A DNA stretch of 40,239 bases from an uncultured Clostridia bacterium (GCA_947624185.1 CANQJG010000003.1:1-40239), one strand, 5' to 3'; shown: positions 1-8,978, counted from the first letter of the stretch. Notes: a model not told the origin generated them from the letters alone. Numbers and translations are program-made.

Positions 1-31
1 ATATTATAACAATTATTTTATATAAAATCAA

Positions 32-62
32 CATTTAAAGTGCAATTTTTGCACTTTAAATG
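32..62. repeat. 13-bp perfect inverted repeat at left edge, with an extra half-site
   Basis: The arms CATTTAAAGTGCA and TGCACTTTAAATG are perfectly complementary around a 5-nt loop. A further half-site, TTGCACTTTA, follows at 71-80. It lies downstream of the broken NUDIX gene on the minus strand and could be a weak terminator hairpin or an operator for a gene beyond the window. Apart from these sites I see nothing else in 1-182. Confidence 0.5.
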
Positions 63-182
63 CTTAAAATTTGCACTTTATTTTATATTTGTCAAATCTT
101 TTATAAATTCGAGTTACATATTACTATTTATCTAGCTGAAACAGATAACCTTTGCTTTAATAGTTGAAGTTTTTCTTTAACT

Positions 183-634
183 TTACCAACCATATTCGCT
201 ATATTTAATATTATTTTTATAGTTTTGTATCGCTATAATTCTATCATCAACAATATTAGAAGGTAAATCATTTATATTAATCCATTTTAATTCTTCATTT
301 TTTGAGGTTCATTAATAATTGGTTCACCACTCCATTTATTTGCTTTAAAATATCCATTGTAATAAATACATCCATTTGAATTTTTATGTATCATGCAAAC
401 AAATTCTAAATTTTCTTCTTTTATATCTATATTAAGTTCTTCTTTTGCTTCTCTACACATTGCGTGTTTCATTGATTCATTTGCATCAACATGTCCTGAA
501 GCAGACAAATCGTAAAAGCCATCACAAAATCCTGTATTTTTTCTTTTTTGAAATAAAATTTCTTCATTATTTTCTTTTTCTCTTGTTAATAATAACATTA
601 CTGCAGAACAACATTTAAATCTTTCACTCATCAT
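183..634 (-). pseudogene. NUDIX hydrolase, frameshifted near the 3' end
   Basis: The N-terminal 115 residues contain a NUDIX box (GHVDANES...REAKEELNI, residues 47-69) and resemble isopentenyl-diphosphate isomerase-like or general NUDIX hydrolases that cleave nucleoside-diphosphate linkages. The reading frame stops early (EPQKMKN) just after a run of six A on the coding strand (298-303). Adding one A restores an open frame that continues EELKWININDLPSNIVDD and ends in YSEYGW at 183, giving about 150 residues, the usual length for the family. The gene is therefore intact except for a single-base deletion in a homopolymer. The cause may be a real mutation, slippage-based on/off switching or a sequencing error. 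A strong AGGAGG lies just before the start; ATG at 634 and 631 are both possible. Confidence 0.8.
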
Positions 635-826
635 TAATCCTCCTATTATTTCTACATTAATTTATTTTATATCTTTTATCTCCCCACCAATTTAGAATTA
701 AATCTATTAAAAATATAATTTTTCTGCTTTCAAATACATTTCTTCTCATATATCCATATTTTAATATTTATCAATTCCTGTACCATTTTTTAGTATATTT
801 TTATTTGTCTTATAATGTAAGGTATG

Positions 827-1459
827 TTATGTTACTTTAACAAAGACTTCGCGTGGTGCTCCACATAATGGACATTTAAAATCAAGAGGTAATTCATCTC
901 CTTCATATACATATCCACATATAGTACATTTCCAACGATTGTTTTTTATTTCTGTTTCAATATCAGGAAAATAAGTTGGTGCTTTTTTAGGACTCTTTCC
1001 TTTTAAAACTTCATGATAGAATTTATAGCTCATTGCTGCTTTTTCCATAGTTTTTTCGGATGAAATTATTTTACCTAAAAAAATTGTGTGTGTTTCTGTT
1101 TCTAAAGTTCCTATTACTTCACATGTTATATAACCATTACTATCTTTTATTATTGGAAGATTATCAACTACTTCATAATCAAAATTTTTAAATTTGTCAT
1201 TATCACGACTACTAGAAAATCCGAAAACACCTATTATTTCACTATTGCTTTCTTCATTTAAAATTGATATTGAAAACTTATTAATTTTTTTAATGCACTC
1301 ATTTGTAAAATTATCATGATTAATGCTTATTGCTATTGTAGCTGGATCAGATGTTATCTGCATAACACTATTTGCTATACAGCCAACATTTCTTTCTTCA
1401 TCTTTGCAACCAATTACATAAACTCCATAATTTAAATCTCGTAATATTAAATTATTCAT
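827..1459 (-). CDS. Flavin reductase-rubredoxin fusion (high-molecular-weight rubredoxin type)
   Basis: A two-domain soluble electron carrier. Residues 1 to about 155 form a flavin reductase-like FMN-binding split-barrel domain (motifs GCIANSVMQITSDP and ISILNE). Residues 175-205 form a rubredoxin with CTIC at 178-181 and CPLCG at 196-200, which would bind one Fe. In acetogens and clostridia such proteins take electrons from NAD(P)H:rubredoxin reductases and pass them to oxygen- or peroxide-detoxifying enzymes; that role is inferred here. The 210-residue length is typical. AAAGG/GGAG lies upstream at a somewhat long distance from the ATG. It follows the DUF1653 gene by 36 bp and may be co-transcribed with it. 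Confidence 0.9.
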   Translation of the reverse strand: MNNLILRDLNYGVYVIGCKDEERNVGCIANSVMQITSDPATIAISINHDNFTNECIKKINKFSISILNEESNSEIIGVFGFSSSRDNDKFKNFDYEVVDNLPIIKDSNGYITCEVIGTLETETHTIFLGKIISSEKTMEKAAMSYKFYHEVLKGKSPKKAPTYFPDIETEIKNNRWKCTICGYVYEGDELPLDFKCPLCGAPREVFVKVT

Positions 1460-1495
1460 AATTATTTTTCAACCTTTCTCCTATCTACATTTTAC

Positions 1496-1741
1496 TTAAC
1501 AATTTACACTCTTAATATTTTGTATTTCAAATCTGTACTTTTGCTTCACATTTGGATATTTCTCATGATCAACTTCTGATGCAAACATATCATAAGGTCT
1601 TATGTATAATTGTGTATCTCCATATAATGCTCTATATACTACATATTTTTCTCTCGTTTCACTGTGCGTTGCTATATCTTCTACTAAATATAAATCTCCC
1701 TTAAAATGTTTATAAATTGATTTGATTTTTATTTCGTTCAT
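1496..1741 (-). CDS. DUF1653 family protein
   Basis: A small 81-residue cytoplasmic protein with the DUF1653 pattern: a [20 protein letters not shown] start, then VVYRALYGD and IRPYDMF. Members are small SH3-like beta proteins often found next to or fused with NUDIX or housekeeping enzymes; their function is not established. AGGGAGATATAAGG precedes the ATG. A NUDIX gene lies upstream and a flavin reductase-rubredoxin downstream, all on the same strand. No catalytic motif is visible. Confidence 0.8.
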   Translation of the reverse strand: MNEIKIKSIYKHFKGDLYLVEDIATHSETREKYVVYRALYGDTQLYIRPYDMFASEVDHEKYPNVKQKYRFEIQNIKSVNC

Positions 1742-1836
1742 ACCTTATATCTCCCTATTTTAAATTTACTTTTTATTTATGTGGCAATTCATTTTTATAA
1801 ATAAGTAATCTTATAATATTAAATTATAATTCAACA

Positions 1837-2262
1837 TTAATCTAAATATTTAAATACTTGCTCAGGATATATTTTTAATTCTTTATTTTTAAATTTATTT
1901 ATATCTATCCACATTGCATCTGTTTCGCAATTATCATCAATTATATGATATTTTTCTTTATAGTCTTTATCTTTTATCTTAACGTTATAAAACAATATCA
2001 ATTCATGAGCATTTTTTCCATTATAGATAAATATATTTTCTACAATACCTAAAAATTCTCCAACACAAATATCTATATTAAGTTCCTCTTTAAATTCTCT
2101 TTTTAATGCCTCTTTACTATCTTCTAAAAATTCAATGCCTCCTCCTATACTTCTATAAAATACCTCGTCTTTTACTTCGTCATATCCTTTACTAACTAAT
2201 ATTTTATTTTCTTTCTTTGCTATTCCAAGAACAATAGGTCTTATTTCTTTATATTTATCCAT
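1837..2262 (-). CDS. NUDIX hydrolase
   Basis: The 141 residues match the full NUDIX fold. The NUDIX box runs GGIEFLEDSKEALKREFKEE (residues 41-60) followed by LNI, giving the G-x5-E-x7-REUxEE pattern that binds Mg2+ for diphosphate hydrolysis. The substrate cannot be read from the sequence. A strong GGAGG site lies 8-9 nt before the ATG. It is only distantly similar to the frameshifted NUDIX gene at 183-634, so this is not a recent duplication. It sits between an HD phosphohydrolase and a DUF1653 gene. Confidence 0.9.
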   Translation of the reverse strand: MDKYKEIRPIVLGIAKKENKILVSKGYDEVKDEVFYRSIGGGIEFLEDSKEALKREFKEELNIDICVGEFLGIVENIFIYNGKNAHELILFYNVKIKDKDYKEKYHIIDDNCETDAMWIDINKFKNKELKIYPEQVFKYLD

Positions 2263-2322
2263 ATCTTAAATCCTCCATAAGTTATTATCTAATTAGAGTA
2301 TAATCATCTACCCCACTTAGTC

Positions 2323-2988
2323 CTACATATTTAAAGTCCATGTTTTATTATCCATTAAAATATCATACTTCAAATCCATTTTCTTTGAAAATGCTTCTAT
2401 TGCTTTAAATACTTTAGAAGTAAAATAATATTCATTAAGCTCTTTTATGTCTATATTACCATCAGTAATAAAGTTTAATATCATTTTTTTATTCTTTATA
2501 TGTATAGTAATATCCTCAATATGTTGATATTGTCTATTTCCTTTTATTTTTTTACCTGACTGAGTAATTCTCGATTTTGTTATATCCAATTTATCTGCTA
2601 AAATGATTGATAAAACTATTATATTATCACTCTCAAAATGTGAACTATGATTTTTAATTGCATCTAGAACAATATCTGAACCTTCAAATAATATATTATT
2701 GTCTTTAAATAGTTTCTTCGAATATTCATAACTTCTTTGTGCATGTCCGTCTTTACCTTGTAGGGCACCAACATCATGTAATAAGCATGCTATTTTACAC
2801 TGGTAAATGGTATTTTCATCAAAATTTAAATCTGTAAGAATTTTTTCTGCAATCTTAGAAACATTTTGTACATGTTTATAATTATGAAAAGCCCCAGCTT
2901 CTTCTTTTTCCTTACTTTCAATTTCTCTATATATTTTAAAAATTTCATCATTTGAATTTAGAAATTCATATACTTCCTTTGGAGTCAT
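2323..2988 (-). CDS. HD-domain phosphohydrolase
   Basis: A 221-residue HD-superfamily protein with the metal-binding set H39, H71-D72 (CLLHDVGA), H82 (GHAQRSYEY) and a later Asp in LADKLDI. Such enzymes hydrolyse phosphomonoesters or nucleotides in the cytosol; the substrate here is unknown. The layout (KHVQNV near 38, LLHDVG near 70, then a C-terminal beta-rich tail) resembles YpgQ/YfbR-like or guanosine-polyphosphate-type HD proteins without a synthetase domain. There is a purine-rich AGGGGATGAG site before the ATG. It is the first gene of the left group and is transcribed away from the hydrogenase terminator at 3068-3093. Confidence 0.8.
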   Translation of the reverse strand: MTPKEVYEFLNSNDEIFKIYREIESKEKEEAGAFHNYKHVQNVSKIAEKILTDLNFDENTIYQCKIACLLHDVGALQGKDGHAQRSYEYSKKLFKDNNILFEGSDIVLDAIKNHSSHFESDNIIVLSIILADKLDITKSRITQSGKKIKGNRQYQHIEDITIHIKNKKMILNFITDGNIDIKELNEYYFTSKVFKAIEAFSKKMDLKYDILMDNKTWTLNM

Positions 2989-3067
2989 ATTTTCTCATCC
3001 CCTTTATCTATGTTCATTATTATATAATTACATTTCTAAAAAGTAAACCACTTTATAAAAAATTATT

Positions 3068-3093
3068 GACCTATTGCAAATTTACAATAGGTC
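3068..3093 (-). terminator. Intrinsic terminator of the hydrogenase operon
   Basis: The arms GACCTATTG and CAATAGGTC form a perfect 9-bp stem with an 8-nt loop. On the minus strand it is followed by AATAATTTTTT. It begins 8 bp after the hydA stop codon. Confidence 0.85.
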
Positions 3094-3100
3094 GTAATTT

Positions 3101-4855
3101 TTATTCTAAAATATATTTTTCTTGTTTTTCATAATTAGTATGTAAATATTTATGAGCTTTTTCACTTCCTGGAGTCTTAAAGAAATCTTTATAAATTTTA
3201 ATTAGAGTAGGATTTTGATGTGATTTACGTATTATTGATTTTTTATCAATTGTGTACAAAGTATTTGCTCTTAATTTTCTTACATCAACTGCACTTCTTG
3301 TTTTTGAAGATTTTATTGGCTGACCACCGCCCATTACGCATCCGCCTGGGCAAGCCATTATTTCAATAAAATCATATTTACTCTTTCCGTTTTTTACATC
3401 ATCCATTATTTTTCTTGCATTTTTTAAACCTGATGCAACTGCAATTTTTAATTCTTTTCCTGCTACTGTAATTGTAGCTTCTTTTATGCCTTTTTCTCCT
3501 CTAATTTGTTTATATTCAATTTCTTTTAAATCTTTTCCTTCTAATACATCTGCTGCAGTTCTTAATGCTGCTTCCATAACTCCGCCAGTTGTTCCAAAGA
3601 TTGCTCCTGCTCCCGTAGCTTCGCCCATTGGATCGTCAAATTGAGTTTCTTCCAATGAGTTGAAATCTAAGTTCATTTGTTTTATCATCCTTGCAAATTC
3701 TCTTGTAGTAATTACGCAGTCTACATCTCTAATTCCGTCTGCTTCCATTTCATCTCTAGTTGCTTCATATTTCTTTGCGATACATGGCATTATTGAGACA
3801 ACATATATTTTGCTTGGATCTATATTGAATTTTTTTGCATAATAAGATTTAATTATTGCTCCAAACATTTGATGTGGAGATTTGCAACTTGATAAATGTT
3901 CTAATTGATCAGAGAAATTCTTTTCTGCAAATCTAATCCATGCAGGACAACATGATGTAATCATTGGCAATGTTCCATTATTTTTTACTCTATCTATAAA
4001 TTCATTTGCTTCTTCCATAATAGTGAAGTCAGCTCCTGTATTTGTGTCAAATACTTTGTCAAATCCTAATCTTCTTAATGCTGTTACCATTTTGCCTTCT
4101 GCATTTTCTCCTATTGGAACATCAAATTCTTCACTTAATCCTGCTCTTACTGCTGGAGCTGTTTGAGCGACTGTAATTATTTCCGGATCATTTATTTTTT
4201 CCCATACTTTATCTATATCAACTTTTTCATGTAATGCTCCTGTTGGGCATGATTCAATACATTGTCCGCAAAATACGCAGTTTGAGTCATTTAGTGATAT
4301 ATTATCTACAGTTGAAATACATGATTCGAAACCTCTTCCACTACAGTCTATTGCTCCTATATCTTGAACTTTTTTACATGTACTTACGCATCTTCTACAT
4401 AAAATACATTTCTTAAAATCTCTCACTATTGATGGAGATTTATCATCAACTTTTGGTTTTACTTTTTCTCCGTCATATTTAATTTCATCAACATTGTATT
4501 GAATAGCTAAATTCTGAAGTTCACAATTTCCTGACCTGATGCATGTTAAACAATTTCTATCATGATTAGATAATGTTAAATCCAAAACCATTTTTCTAGC
4601 TTGTATAACTTGTGGTGTGTGAGTTTTTACAACCATACCTTCTTCTACTTTTTGGATACATGATGTTGCTAAACCTTTTCTACCTTCAACTTCGACAACA
4701 CACATCCTGCAATCTCCATTTTCATTTATGTCTTTTAGAAAACATAATGTTGGAATATCAATATTTGCTTTTCTTGCTGCTTCTAAAATAGTTGTTCCTT
4801 CTTGAACTTCTACATTAATATCATCAATTTTTAAATTAACTAACTTTTTTTCCAT
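3101..4855 (-). CDS. hydA: [FeFe] hydrogenase catalytic subunit (NAD-linked, HndD/HydA type)
   Basis: Catalyses reversible H2 formation at an H-cluster. The order of domains is: plant-type [2Fe-2S] ferredoxin (C38, C49, C52, C66), His-Cys [4Fe-4S] motif (H98, C102, C105, C111), two [4Fe-4S] ferredoxin clusters (C150-C160 and C193-C203), then the H domain with all three signatures: TSCCPAW at 300-306, MPCIAKK at 356-362 and MACPGGCVMGGGQP at 500-513. A C-terminal small-subunit segment (about 535-575) is fused. The 584 residues match HndD-like subunits. It lies 10 bp after hydB and is last in the hydCBA operon. With NuoE- and NuoF-like partners it probably forms a cytoplasmic electron-bifurcating or NAD-dependent hydrogenase. 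The maturases HydE, HydF and HydG are not in the window. Confidence 0.97.
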   Translation of the reverse strand: MEKKLVNLKIDDINVEVQEGTTILEAARKANIDIPTLCFLKDINENGDCRMCVVEVEGRKGLATSCIQKVEEGMVVKTHTPQVIQARKMVLDLTLSNHDRNCLTCIRSGNCELQNLAIQYNVDEIKYDGEKVKPKVDDKSPSIVRDFKKCILCRRCVSTCKKVQDIGAIDCSGRGFESCISTVDNISLNDSNCVFCGQCIESCPTGALHEKVDIDKVWEKINDPEIITVAQTAPAVRAGLSEEFDVPIGENAEGKMVTALRRLGFDKVFDTNTGADFTIMEEANEFIDRVKNNGTLPMITSCCPAWIRFAEKNFSDQLEHLSSCKSPHQMFGAIIKSYYAKKFNIDPSKIYVVSIMPCIAKKYEATRDEMEADGIRDVDCVITTREFARMIKQMNLDFNSLEETQFDDPMGEATGAGAIFGTTGGVMEAALRTAADVLEGKDLKEIEYKQIRGEKGIKEATITVAGKELKIAVASGLKNARKIMDDVKNGKSKYDFIEIMACPGGCVMGGGQPIKSSKTRSAVDVRKLRANTLYTIDKKSIIRKSHQNPTLIKIYKDFFKTPGSEKAHKYLHTNYEKQEKYILE

Positions 4856-4865
4856 AAGAACCCTC

Positions 4866-6722
4866 CTATCCTATCGCCTTAAATGGACATTTTTGCATAC
4901 AAGACCTACATTTAATACATTTATCTTGGTCAATTTTGTGGACTTTTCCAATCTCGCCACTAATTGCAGAAACTGGACAAACCTTTTTGCATAAATCGCA
5001 TCCCTTACATTTTTCTTCATCAATCACTATTTTTGCAAGTTCTTTGCACTCTTTCGCTCTACAATTCTTATCTATAACGTGCTCTTTGTATTCGTCCGCA
5101 AAATATTTCATTGTGCTTAATATTGGATTTGGAGCAGTTTGACCTAATCCGCAAACAGATGCCTGTTTAATTCCTTTTGCTAATGTATCAAGATTAACTA
5201 AATCGCTTTCTTCTCCTTTTCCACTACATATCTTTTGAAGGATTTCTAACATCCTTTTTGTTCCAATTCTACAAGGTGTACATTTTCCACAAGACTCGCT
5301 AACAGTAAATTCCAAATAGAACTTAGCAATATTAACCATACATTTGCTGTCGTCCATTACGATAAGTCCACCTGACCCCATCATCGAATCTATTTTTGAT
5401 AGTGATTCATAATCTATTGGTGTATCCAAATGTTCTTCAGGTATACAACCACCTGAAGGTCCACCTGTTTGAGCTGCTTTGAATTTTCTGCCATTTGGTA
5501 TTCCGCCACCTATGTCAAATACTATTTCTCTTAGTGTAGTTCCCATTGGTACTTCAACTAGGCCAACATTATTTACGTCTCCACCCAAGGCAAAAACTTT
5601 AGTTCCTTTTGAAGTTTCTGTTCCAATTGATGAATACCATTTTGCTCCATTTAAAATTATTCTAGTTATGTTTGCATAAGTTTCAACATTATTAATAAGT
5701 GTTGGACAACCCCACAATCCGCTATGAGCTGGATATGGTGGTTTTAGTCTAGGTTGACCACGCTTTCCTTCTATTGATTCAAGAAGTGCAGTTTCTTCAC
5801 CACATACAAATGCTCCTGCCCCAAGTCTTATCTCAATATCAAAATTAAATTTAGTGCCAAAAATATTTTTGCCAAGCAATCCATACTTTCTTGCTTGCTC
5901 AATCGCAACTTGTAATCTATGTACTGCAATTGGATATTCTGCTCTTACATATATAAATCCTTTATCAGCTCCGATTGCATATCCTGCAATTGTCATTGCC
6001 TCTAATACTGAGTGTGGATCTCCTTCTAGTATACTTCTATCCATAAAAGCTCCTGGGTCTCCTTCATCAGCATTGCAAACAACATATTTTTGTTTAGCTT
6101 CTTCTATTTTTACAAAACTCCATTTTTTTCCTGTTGGGAATCCTGCTCCACCACGACCTCTAAGTCCTGAATCTGATACTTCTTTTATAACTTCATCTTG
6201 TGACATGGTAGTTAATACTTTTTCCAAGGCTTTGTATCCGTCAAAAGCAAGATATTCATCAATATCTTCAGGATTAATTACACCGCAATTTTTAAGTGCA
6301 ATTCTTTTTTGCTTTTTATAAAAGTCTAAATCATCTAATCTGTCTACCATGTTGCCAGTTACATTTTTACATAATAATCTTTCTACTCTTTTTCCATTAA
6401 TAATATGGCTTTCAATTATTTCTTCACAATCTTCCGGAGTAACCATTTGATAAAATGTATCTTCCGGTCTAATAATTACAATTGGGCCTTTTGAGCAAAT
6501 ACCAAAGCAACCAGTCATGATTACTCTAACATTATCTAGTTTTTTCTTTTTAATAATTTTGTTGAAATTTGCTAATATTTCAGGTGATTTTGAAGATGTG
6601 CAACCAGTACCATGACATACTAATATGTGCTTTTCTCTAGTGTCTGCATTAGTATTAACCCTTAAATCAAGCTCTTTTCTTTTAGTCTCAGCAATTTTAT
6701 GTAGTTCGTCTATACTTTTCAT
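4866..6722 (-). CDS. hydB: NuoF-like NADH/flavin subunit of the [FeFe] hydrogenase
   Basis: The diaphorase subunit, holding FMN and the NAD(H) site. Counting from the chosen start: thioredoxin-like [2Fe-2S] domain with C36, C41, C72, C76; nucleotide/FMN site GRGGAGFPTGKKW (189-201); SLBB region; [4Fe-4S] site SCGKCTPC (C478, C481, C484) with C524; and a C-terminal pair of [4Fe-4S] clusters (C572-C582, C602-C612), which are typical of bifurcating HydB/HndC rather than respiratory NuoF. The ORF track starts at 6761, but an ATG at 6722 is preceded by ATAGGAGTTTTA, giving the standard 618-residue protein, so I place the start there. It lies between hydC and hydA. Confidence 0.95.
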   Translation of the reverse strand: MKSIDELHKIAETKRKELDLRVNTNADTREKHILVCHGTGCTSSKSPEILANFNKIIKKKKLDNVRVIMTGCFGICSKGPIVIIRPEDTFYQMVTPEDCEEIIESHIINGKRVERLLCKNVTGNMVDRLDDLDFYKKQKRIALKNCGVINPEDIDEYLAFDGYKALEKVLTTMSQDEVIKEVSDSGLRGRGGAGFPTGKKWSFVKIEEAKQKYVVCNADEGDPGAFMDRSILEGDPHSVLEAMTIAGYAIGADKGFIYVRAEYPIAVHRLQVAIEQARKYGLLGKNIFGTKFNFDIEIRLGAGAFVCGEETALLESIEGKRGQPRLKPPYPAHSGLWGCPTLINNVETYANITRIILNGAKWYSSIGTETSKGTKVFALGGDVNNVGLVEVPMGTTLREIVFDIGGGIPNGRKFKAAQTGGPSGGCIPEEHLDTPIDYESLSKIDSMMGSGGLIVMDDSKCMVNIAKFYLEFTVSESCGKCTPCRIGTKRMLEILQKICSGKGEESDLVNLDTLAKGIKQASVCGLGQTAPNPILSTMKYFADEYKEHVIDKNCRAKECKELAKIVIDEEKCKGCDLCKKVCPVSAISGEIGKVHKIDQDKCIKCRSCMQKCPFKAIG

Positions 6723-6795
6723 TAAAACTCCTATTCCGCCAGCATATTCAAATATAACCATTTGAAATGTAGCTATTTTAATTTTTATAGAAAAT

Positions 6796-7278
6796 TTAAT
6801 CTTTTTTCATAAACTCGTCTATTACTTCATCTAATTTCTTAACAGTAGCTTTTCCATAAACTTCGTTATTAATTGTAAATACAGGTGCTAATCCGCATGC
6901 ACCAACGCATCTAGTAGAATCAAGTGAAAATTTTCCATCCTTACTAGTTTCTCCCTCTTCAATTCCAAGTTTTTGTTTAGCTCTTTCTAGCAACTCCTTT
7001 GAACCTTTAACAAAGCAAGCTGTACCCAAGCAAATTGATACATTGTACTTGCCTTTTGGTTTTGTAGTAAATCTTGAGTAAAATGTTACTACTCCGTAAA
7101 TTTCAGCTACAGGAATTCCAAGGTATTCTGATATTTCCAATTGTGCTACTTTAGGAATATATCCAAATTTAGTTTGTACTTCTTCAAGAATTACGATTAA
7201 ATTATCCTTAGTCCTCTTAAATTTAGAAAGCAACTCTTTGGTTTCTTCTCTTACTTTCTTATCCATGCAATTTTCCAT
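6796..7278 (-). CDS. hydC: NuoE-like [2Fe-2S] subunit of the [FeFe] hydrogenase
   Basis: A 160-residue thioredoxin-fold subunit with one [2Fe-2S] cluster bound by C83, C88 (CLGTAC), C124 and C128 (CVGAC). Residues 36-66 (VQTKFGYIP...GVVTFYSRF) are the family's conserved N-terminal helical part. It connects the flavin subunit to the rest of the HydABC or HndA-type complex. First gene of the hydCBA operon. AAAGGA is rather far (about 13 nt) from the ATG at 7278, and a second ATG four codons on has no better site, so the first is kept. The leader carries a stem-loop at 7301-7329 and a promoter at 7365-7393. Confidence 0.95.
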   Translation of the reverse strand: MENCMDKKVREETKELLSKFKRTKDNLIVILEEVQTKFGYIPKVAQLEISEYLGIPVAEIYGVVTFYSRFTTKPKGKYNVSICLGTACFVKGSKELLERAKQKLGIEEGETSKDGKFSLDSTRCVGACGLAPVFTINNEVYGKATVKKLDEVIDEFMKKD

Positions 7279-7300
7279 TTATGCTTACCAATCCTTTCTT

Positions 7301-7329
7301 GCCTTCGCCATACTTAATCTGCGAAAGGC
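7301..7329 (-). promoter_or_regulatory. Leader stem-loop of the hydrogenase operon
   Basis: On the minus strand GCCTTTCGC, a 12-nt loop and GCGAAGGC can pair, with one bulged A. It ends 22 nt before the hydC ATG, next to AAGAAAGGA. Its flanks (TTTGTGC before; GCAAGAAAGGA after) and loop start (AGAT) match a second stem-loop before the amidase gene at 12969-12994. The family is not one I recognise. Confidence 0.5.
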
Positions 7330-7364
7330 ACAAATTTTTCAAATTTATTCTCCCTTCTGCCCCG

Positions 7365-7393
7365 ATTATATCAAACTAAATTAATTAATACAA
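7365..7393 (-). promoter_or_regulatory. Probable sigma-A promoter for hydCBA
   Basis: TTGTAT, 17 nt, TATAAT on the minus strand; the -35 lies over the 3' end of mnmA. The -10 is perfect and the -35 matches 4 of 6 positions. The leader to the hydC ATG would be about 80 nt. Confidence 0.6.
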
Positions 7394-8454
7394 TTATTTT
7401 GTCGAAAAATATCAATATAAATTTTTCCGCCACCCACAACAATATCATCAATGTACATAACAAGTGATTGCCCAGGAGTTATCCTTGCTTGTGGCTCATC
7501 AAATATTATCTTTATCTGATTTTCATTTAATTGTATTGCCTTCGCATCAGCTTCTTTTGAAGAATATCTTGTTTTTACTTTTACGTTAATGCTATCCTCT
7601 AATTTATCAAATAAAAGCAAATTAATATCACTAATTATTACTTCATTTTTATATAATTCTTTTTCAGTACCAACAATAACTTCATTTTTATTTTTGTCAA
7701 ATCCAATAACGAAAAGTGGCTCCTTGTAAGATATTCCAAGCCCCTTTCTTTGACCAATTGTATAATTATAAAGACCTGTATGTTTACCTAAAACTTCGCC
7801 ATTTGAATCTACAATATTTCCTTCCAAAGGCTTTATTGAAGAATTTTCTTCCAAGAATTTTTTATAATTTCCGTCAGGTATAAAACATATATCTTCGCTA
7901 TCAGGCTTGCTTGCCACAGATAAATCATGTTTTTTAGCAATTTGCCTTATTTCATCCTTGCTCTCAAAATCAGCCAACGGAAAAATCACTTTTTCAAGCA
8001 TTTCCTTTGGAATATTCCATAAAACATAACTTTGATCTTTTTTAATTGATTTAGATTTCCTTAAAATCCATTTTTTGTACTTTTCACTATATTCTGTTTT
8101 TGCATAATGCCCTGTCGCAATGTACTCACACCCCAAGTCTTTCGCCTTTTCATACATTAATCCAAATTTAAGATATCTGTTGCACTCAATGCATGGATTC
8201 GGAGTCCTGCAATTTGCATAACAATCCATAAAATCATCTATAACATATTTCTTAAATTCTTCTTTTCCTTCCAAAATATAATGATTAATTCCTAATTTAT
8301 TGCATAAATTTTTCACATCAATATATGAGCAACAACTTCCATTTGGAAATAGATTTAGTGTTGCTCCTATTACTTCATAACCTGCTTCTTTCAAAAGAAT
8401 TGCAGAGACCGTACTATCTACTCCTCCGCTCATCCCTAGTAAAACTTTTTTCAT
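7381..8454 (-). CDS. mnmA: tRNA-specific 2-thiouridylase MnmA
   Basis: Thiolates U34 of Lys, Glu and Gln tRNAs using ATP and a persulfide relay. The PP-loop SGGVDST is at 9-15, the catalytic Cys is in NPCIECN (C91) and the second Cys is in DICFIP (C190); ATGHYA (113-118) and the IGQRKGLG motif are also present. The 357-residue length is normal. An extra Cys pair (C41-C42) in the segment after the P-loop and C88 next to the catalytic Cys are not general to the family. It follows the DtxR-like regulator by 80 bp. AAGGGA lies upstream of the ATG. Identification rests on the whole set of motifs and is secure. Confidence 0.95.
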   Translation of the reverse strand: MKKVLLGMSGGVDSTVSAILLKEAGYEVIGATLNLFPNGSCCSYIDVKNLCNKLGINHYILEGKEEFKKYVIDDFMDCYANCRTPNPCIECNRYLKFGLMYEKAKDLGCEYIATGHYAKTEYSEKYKKWILRKSKSIKKDQSYVLWNIPKEMLEKVIFPLADFESKDEIRQIAKKHDLSVASKPDSEDICFIPDGNYKKFLEENSSIKPLEGNIVDSNGEVLGKHTGLYNYTIGQRKGLGISYKEPLFVIGFDKNKNEVIVGTEKELYKNEVIISDINLLLFDKLEDSINVKVKTRYSSKEADAKAIQLNENQIKIIFDEPQARITPGQSLVMYIDDIVVGGGKIYIDIFRQNNCIN

Positions 8455-8534
8455 TTTACCATTATTCCCTTCTTGTAAATTATATGTATTTATTTTCCTT
8501 GTACAACTATTCTATAACAATTTTTCTTCTATAA

Positions 8535-8978
8535 TTATACGTTTCTTCTCGCACACTCAATACATCTTTGATTATTTATATCATATCCACAATCTAAGCT
8601 TGAAAGACCTAATTCTTTGTGAGTATATCTTGCAAGTTTATTTAATGTATCATCACTTAAAACTGTTTTAATAGCTTTGGCTTCATTTTCGGCATTTTCT
8701 TCAGTCGAACCTAAAATTTCAATTAAAAATAATTTAACAATATCATTGGCTTCCACAATTTTTCGAGCTAAGCTCTCGCCTTCCTTCGTAAGCTCAATTT
8801 GCCCATAAGGTTCATAATTGATTAACTTTTCTTGTTTCAAACTATTGATTGCATTATTCACACTAGCCTTAGTTTTGCCAAGTTTGTTAGCTATTTCTGT
8901 AACTCTAATTTCATTTTTTGTATTTTTTAATATATATATCGTTTTTAAATACTCTTCTTGACTATTTGTCAAATCCAT
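8535..8978 (-). CDS. DtxR/MntR-family transcriptional regulator with degenerate metal site
   Basis: An N-terminal winged helix (residues 1-65; EYLKTIYIL, IANKLGKTKASVNNAINSL) is followed by a DtxR-type dimerisation region. The ORF-track start at 9017 is impossible as a translation start because that ATG lies in the -10 box (TATAATG); the ATG at 8978 has AAGGAG 8 nt upstream, giving 147 residues. Aligned by eye with B. subtilis MntR, ligands H77, E99, E102 and H103 are replaced by N, K, K and T. Instead there is a Cys-rich tail (DCGYD...CIECARR). It may sense something other than free Mn or Fe, or use the tail. A palindrome at the transcription start suggests autoregulation. Targets are unknown; mnmA lies downstream. 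Confidence 0.8.
   Translation of the reverse strand: MDLTNSQEEYLKTIYILKNTKNEIRVTEIANKLGKTKASVNNAINSLKQEKLINYEPYGQIELTKEGESLARKIVEANDIVKLFLIEILGSTEENAENEAKAIKTVLSDDTLNKLARYTHKELGLSSLDCGYDINNQRCIECARRNV

Noticed and set aside
121-200. 21-codon ORF (MVGKVKEK...) after the NUDIX gene
   Set aside because: No ribosome site and it overlaps the restored NUDIX frame; no support.
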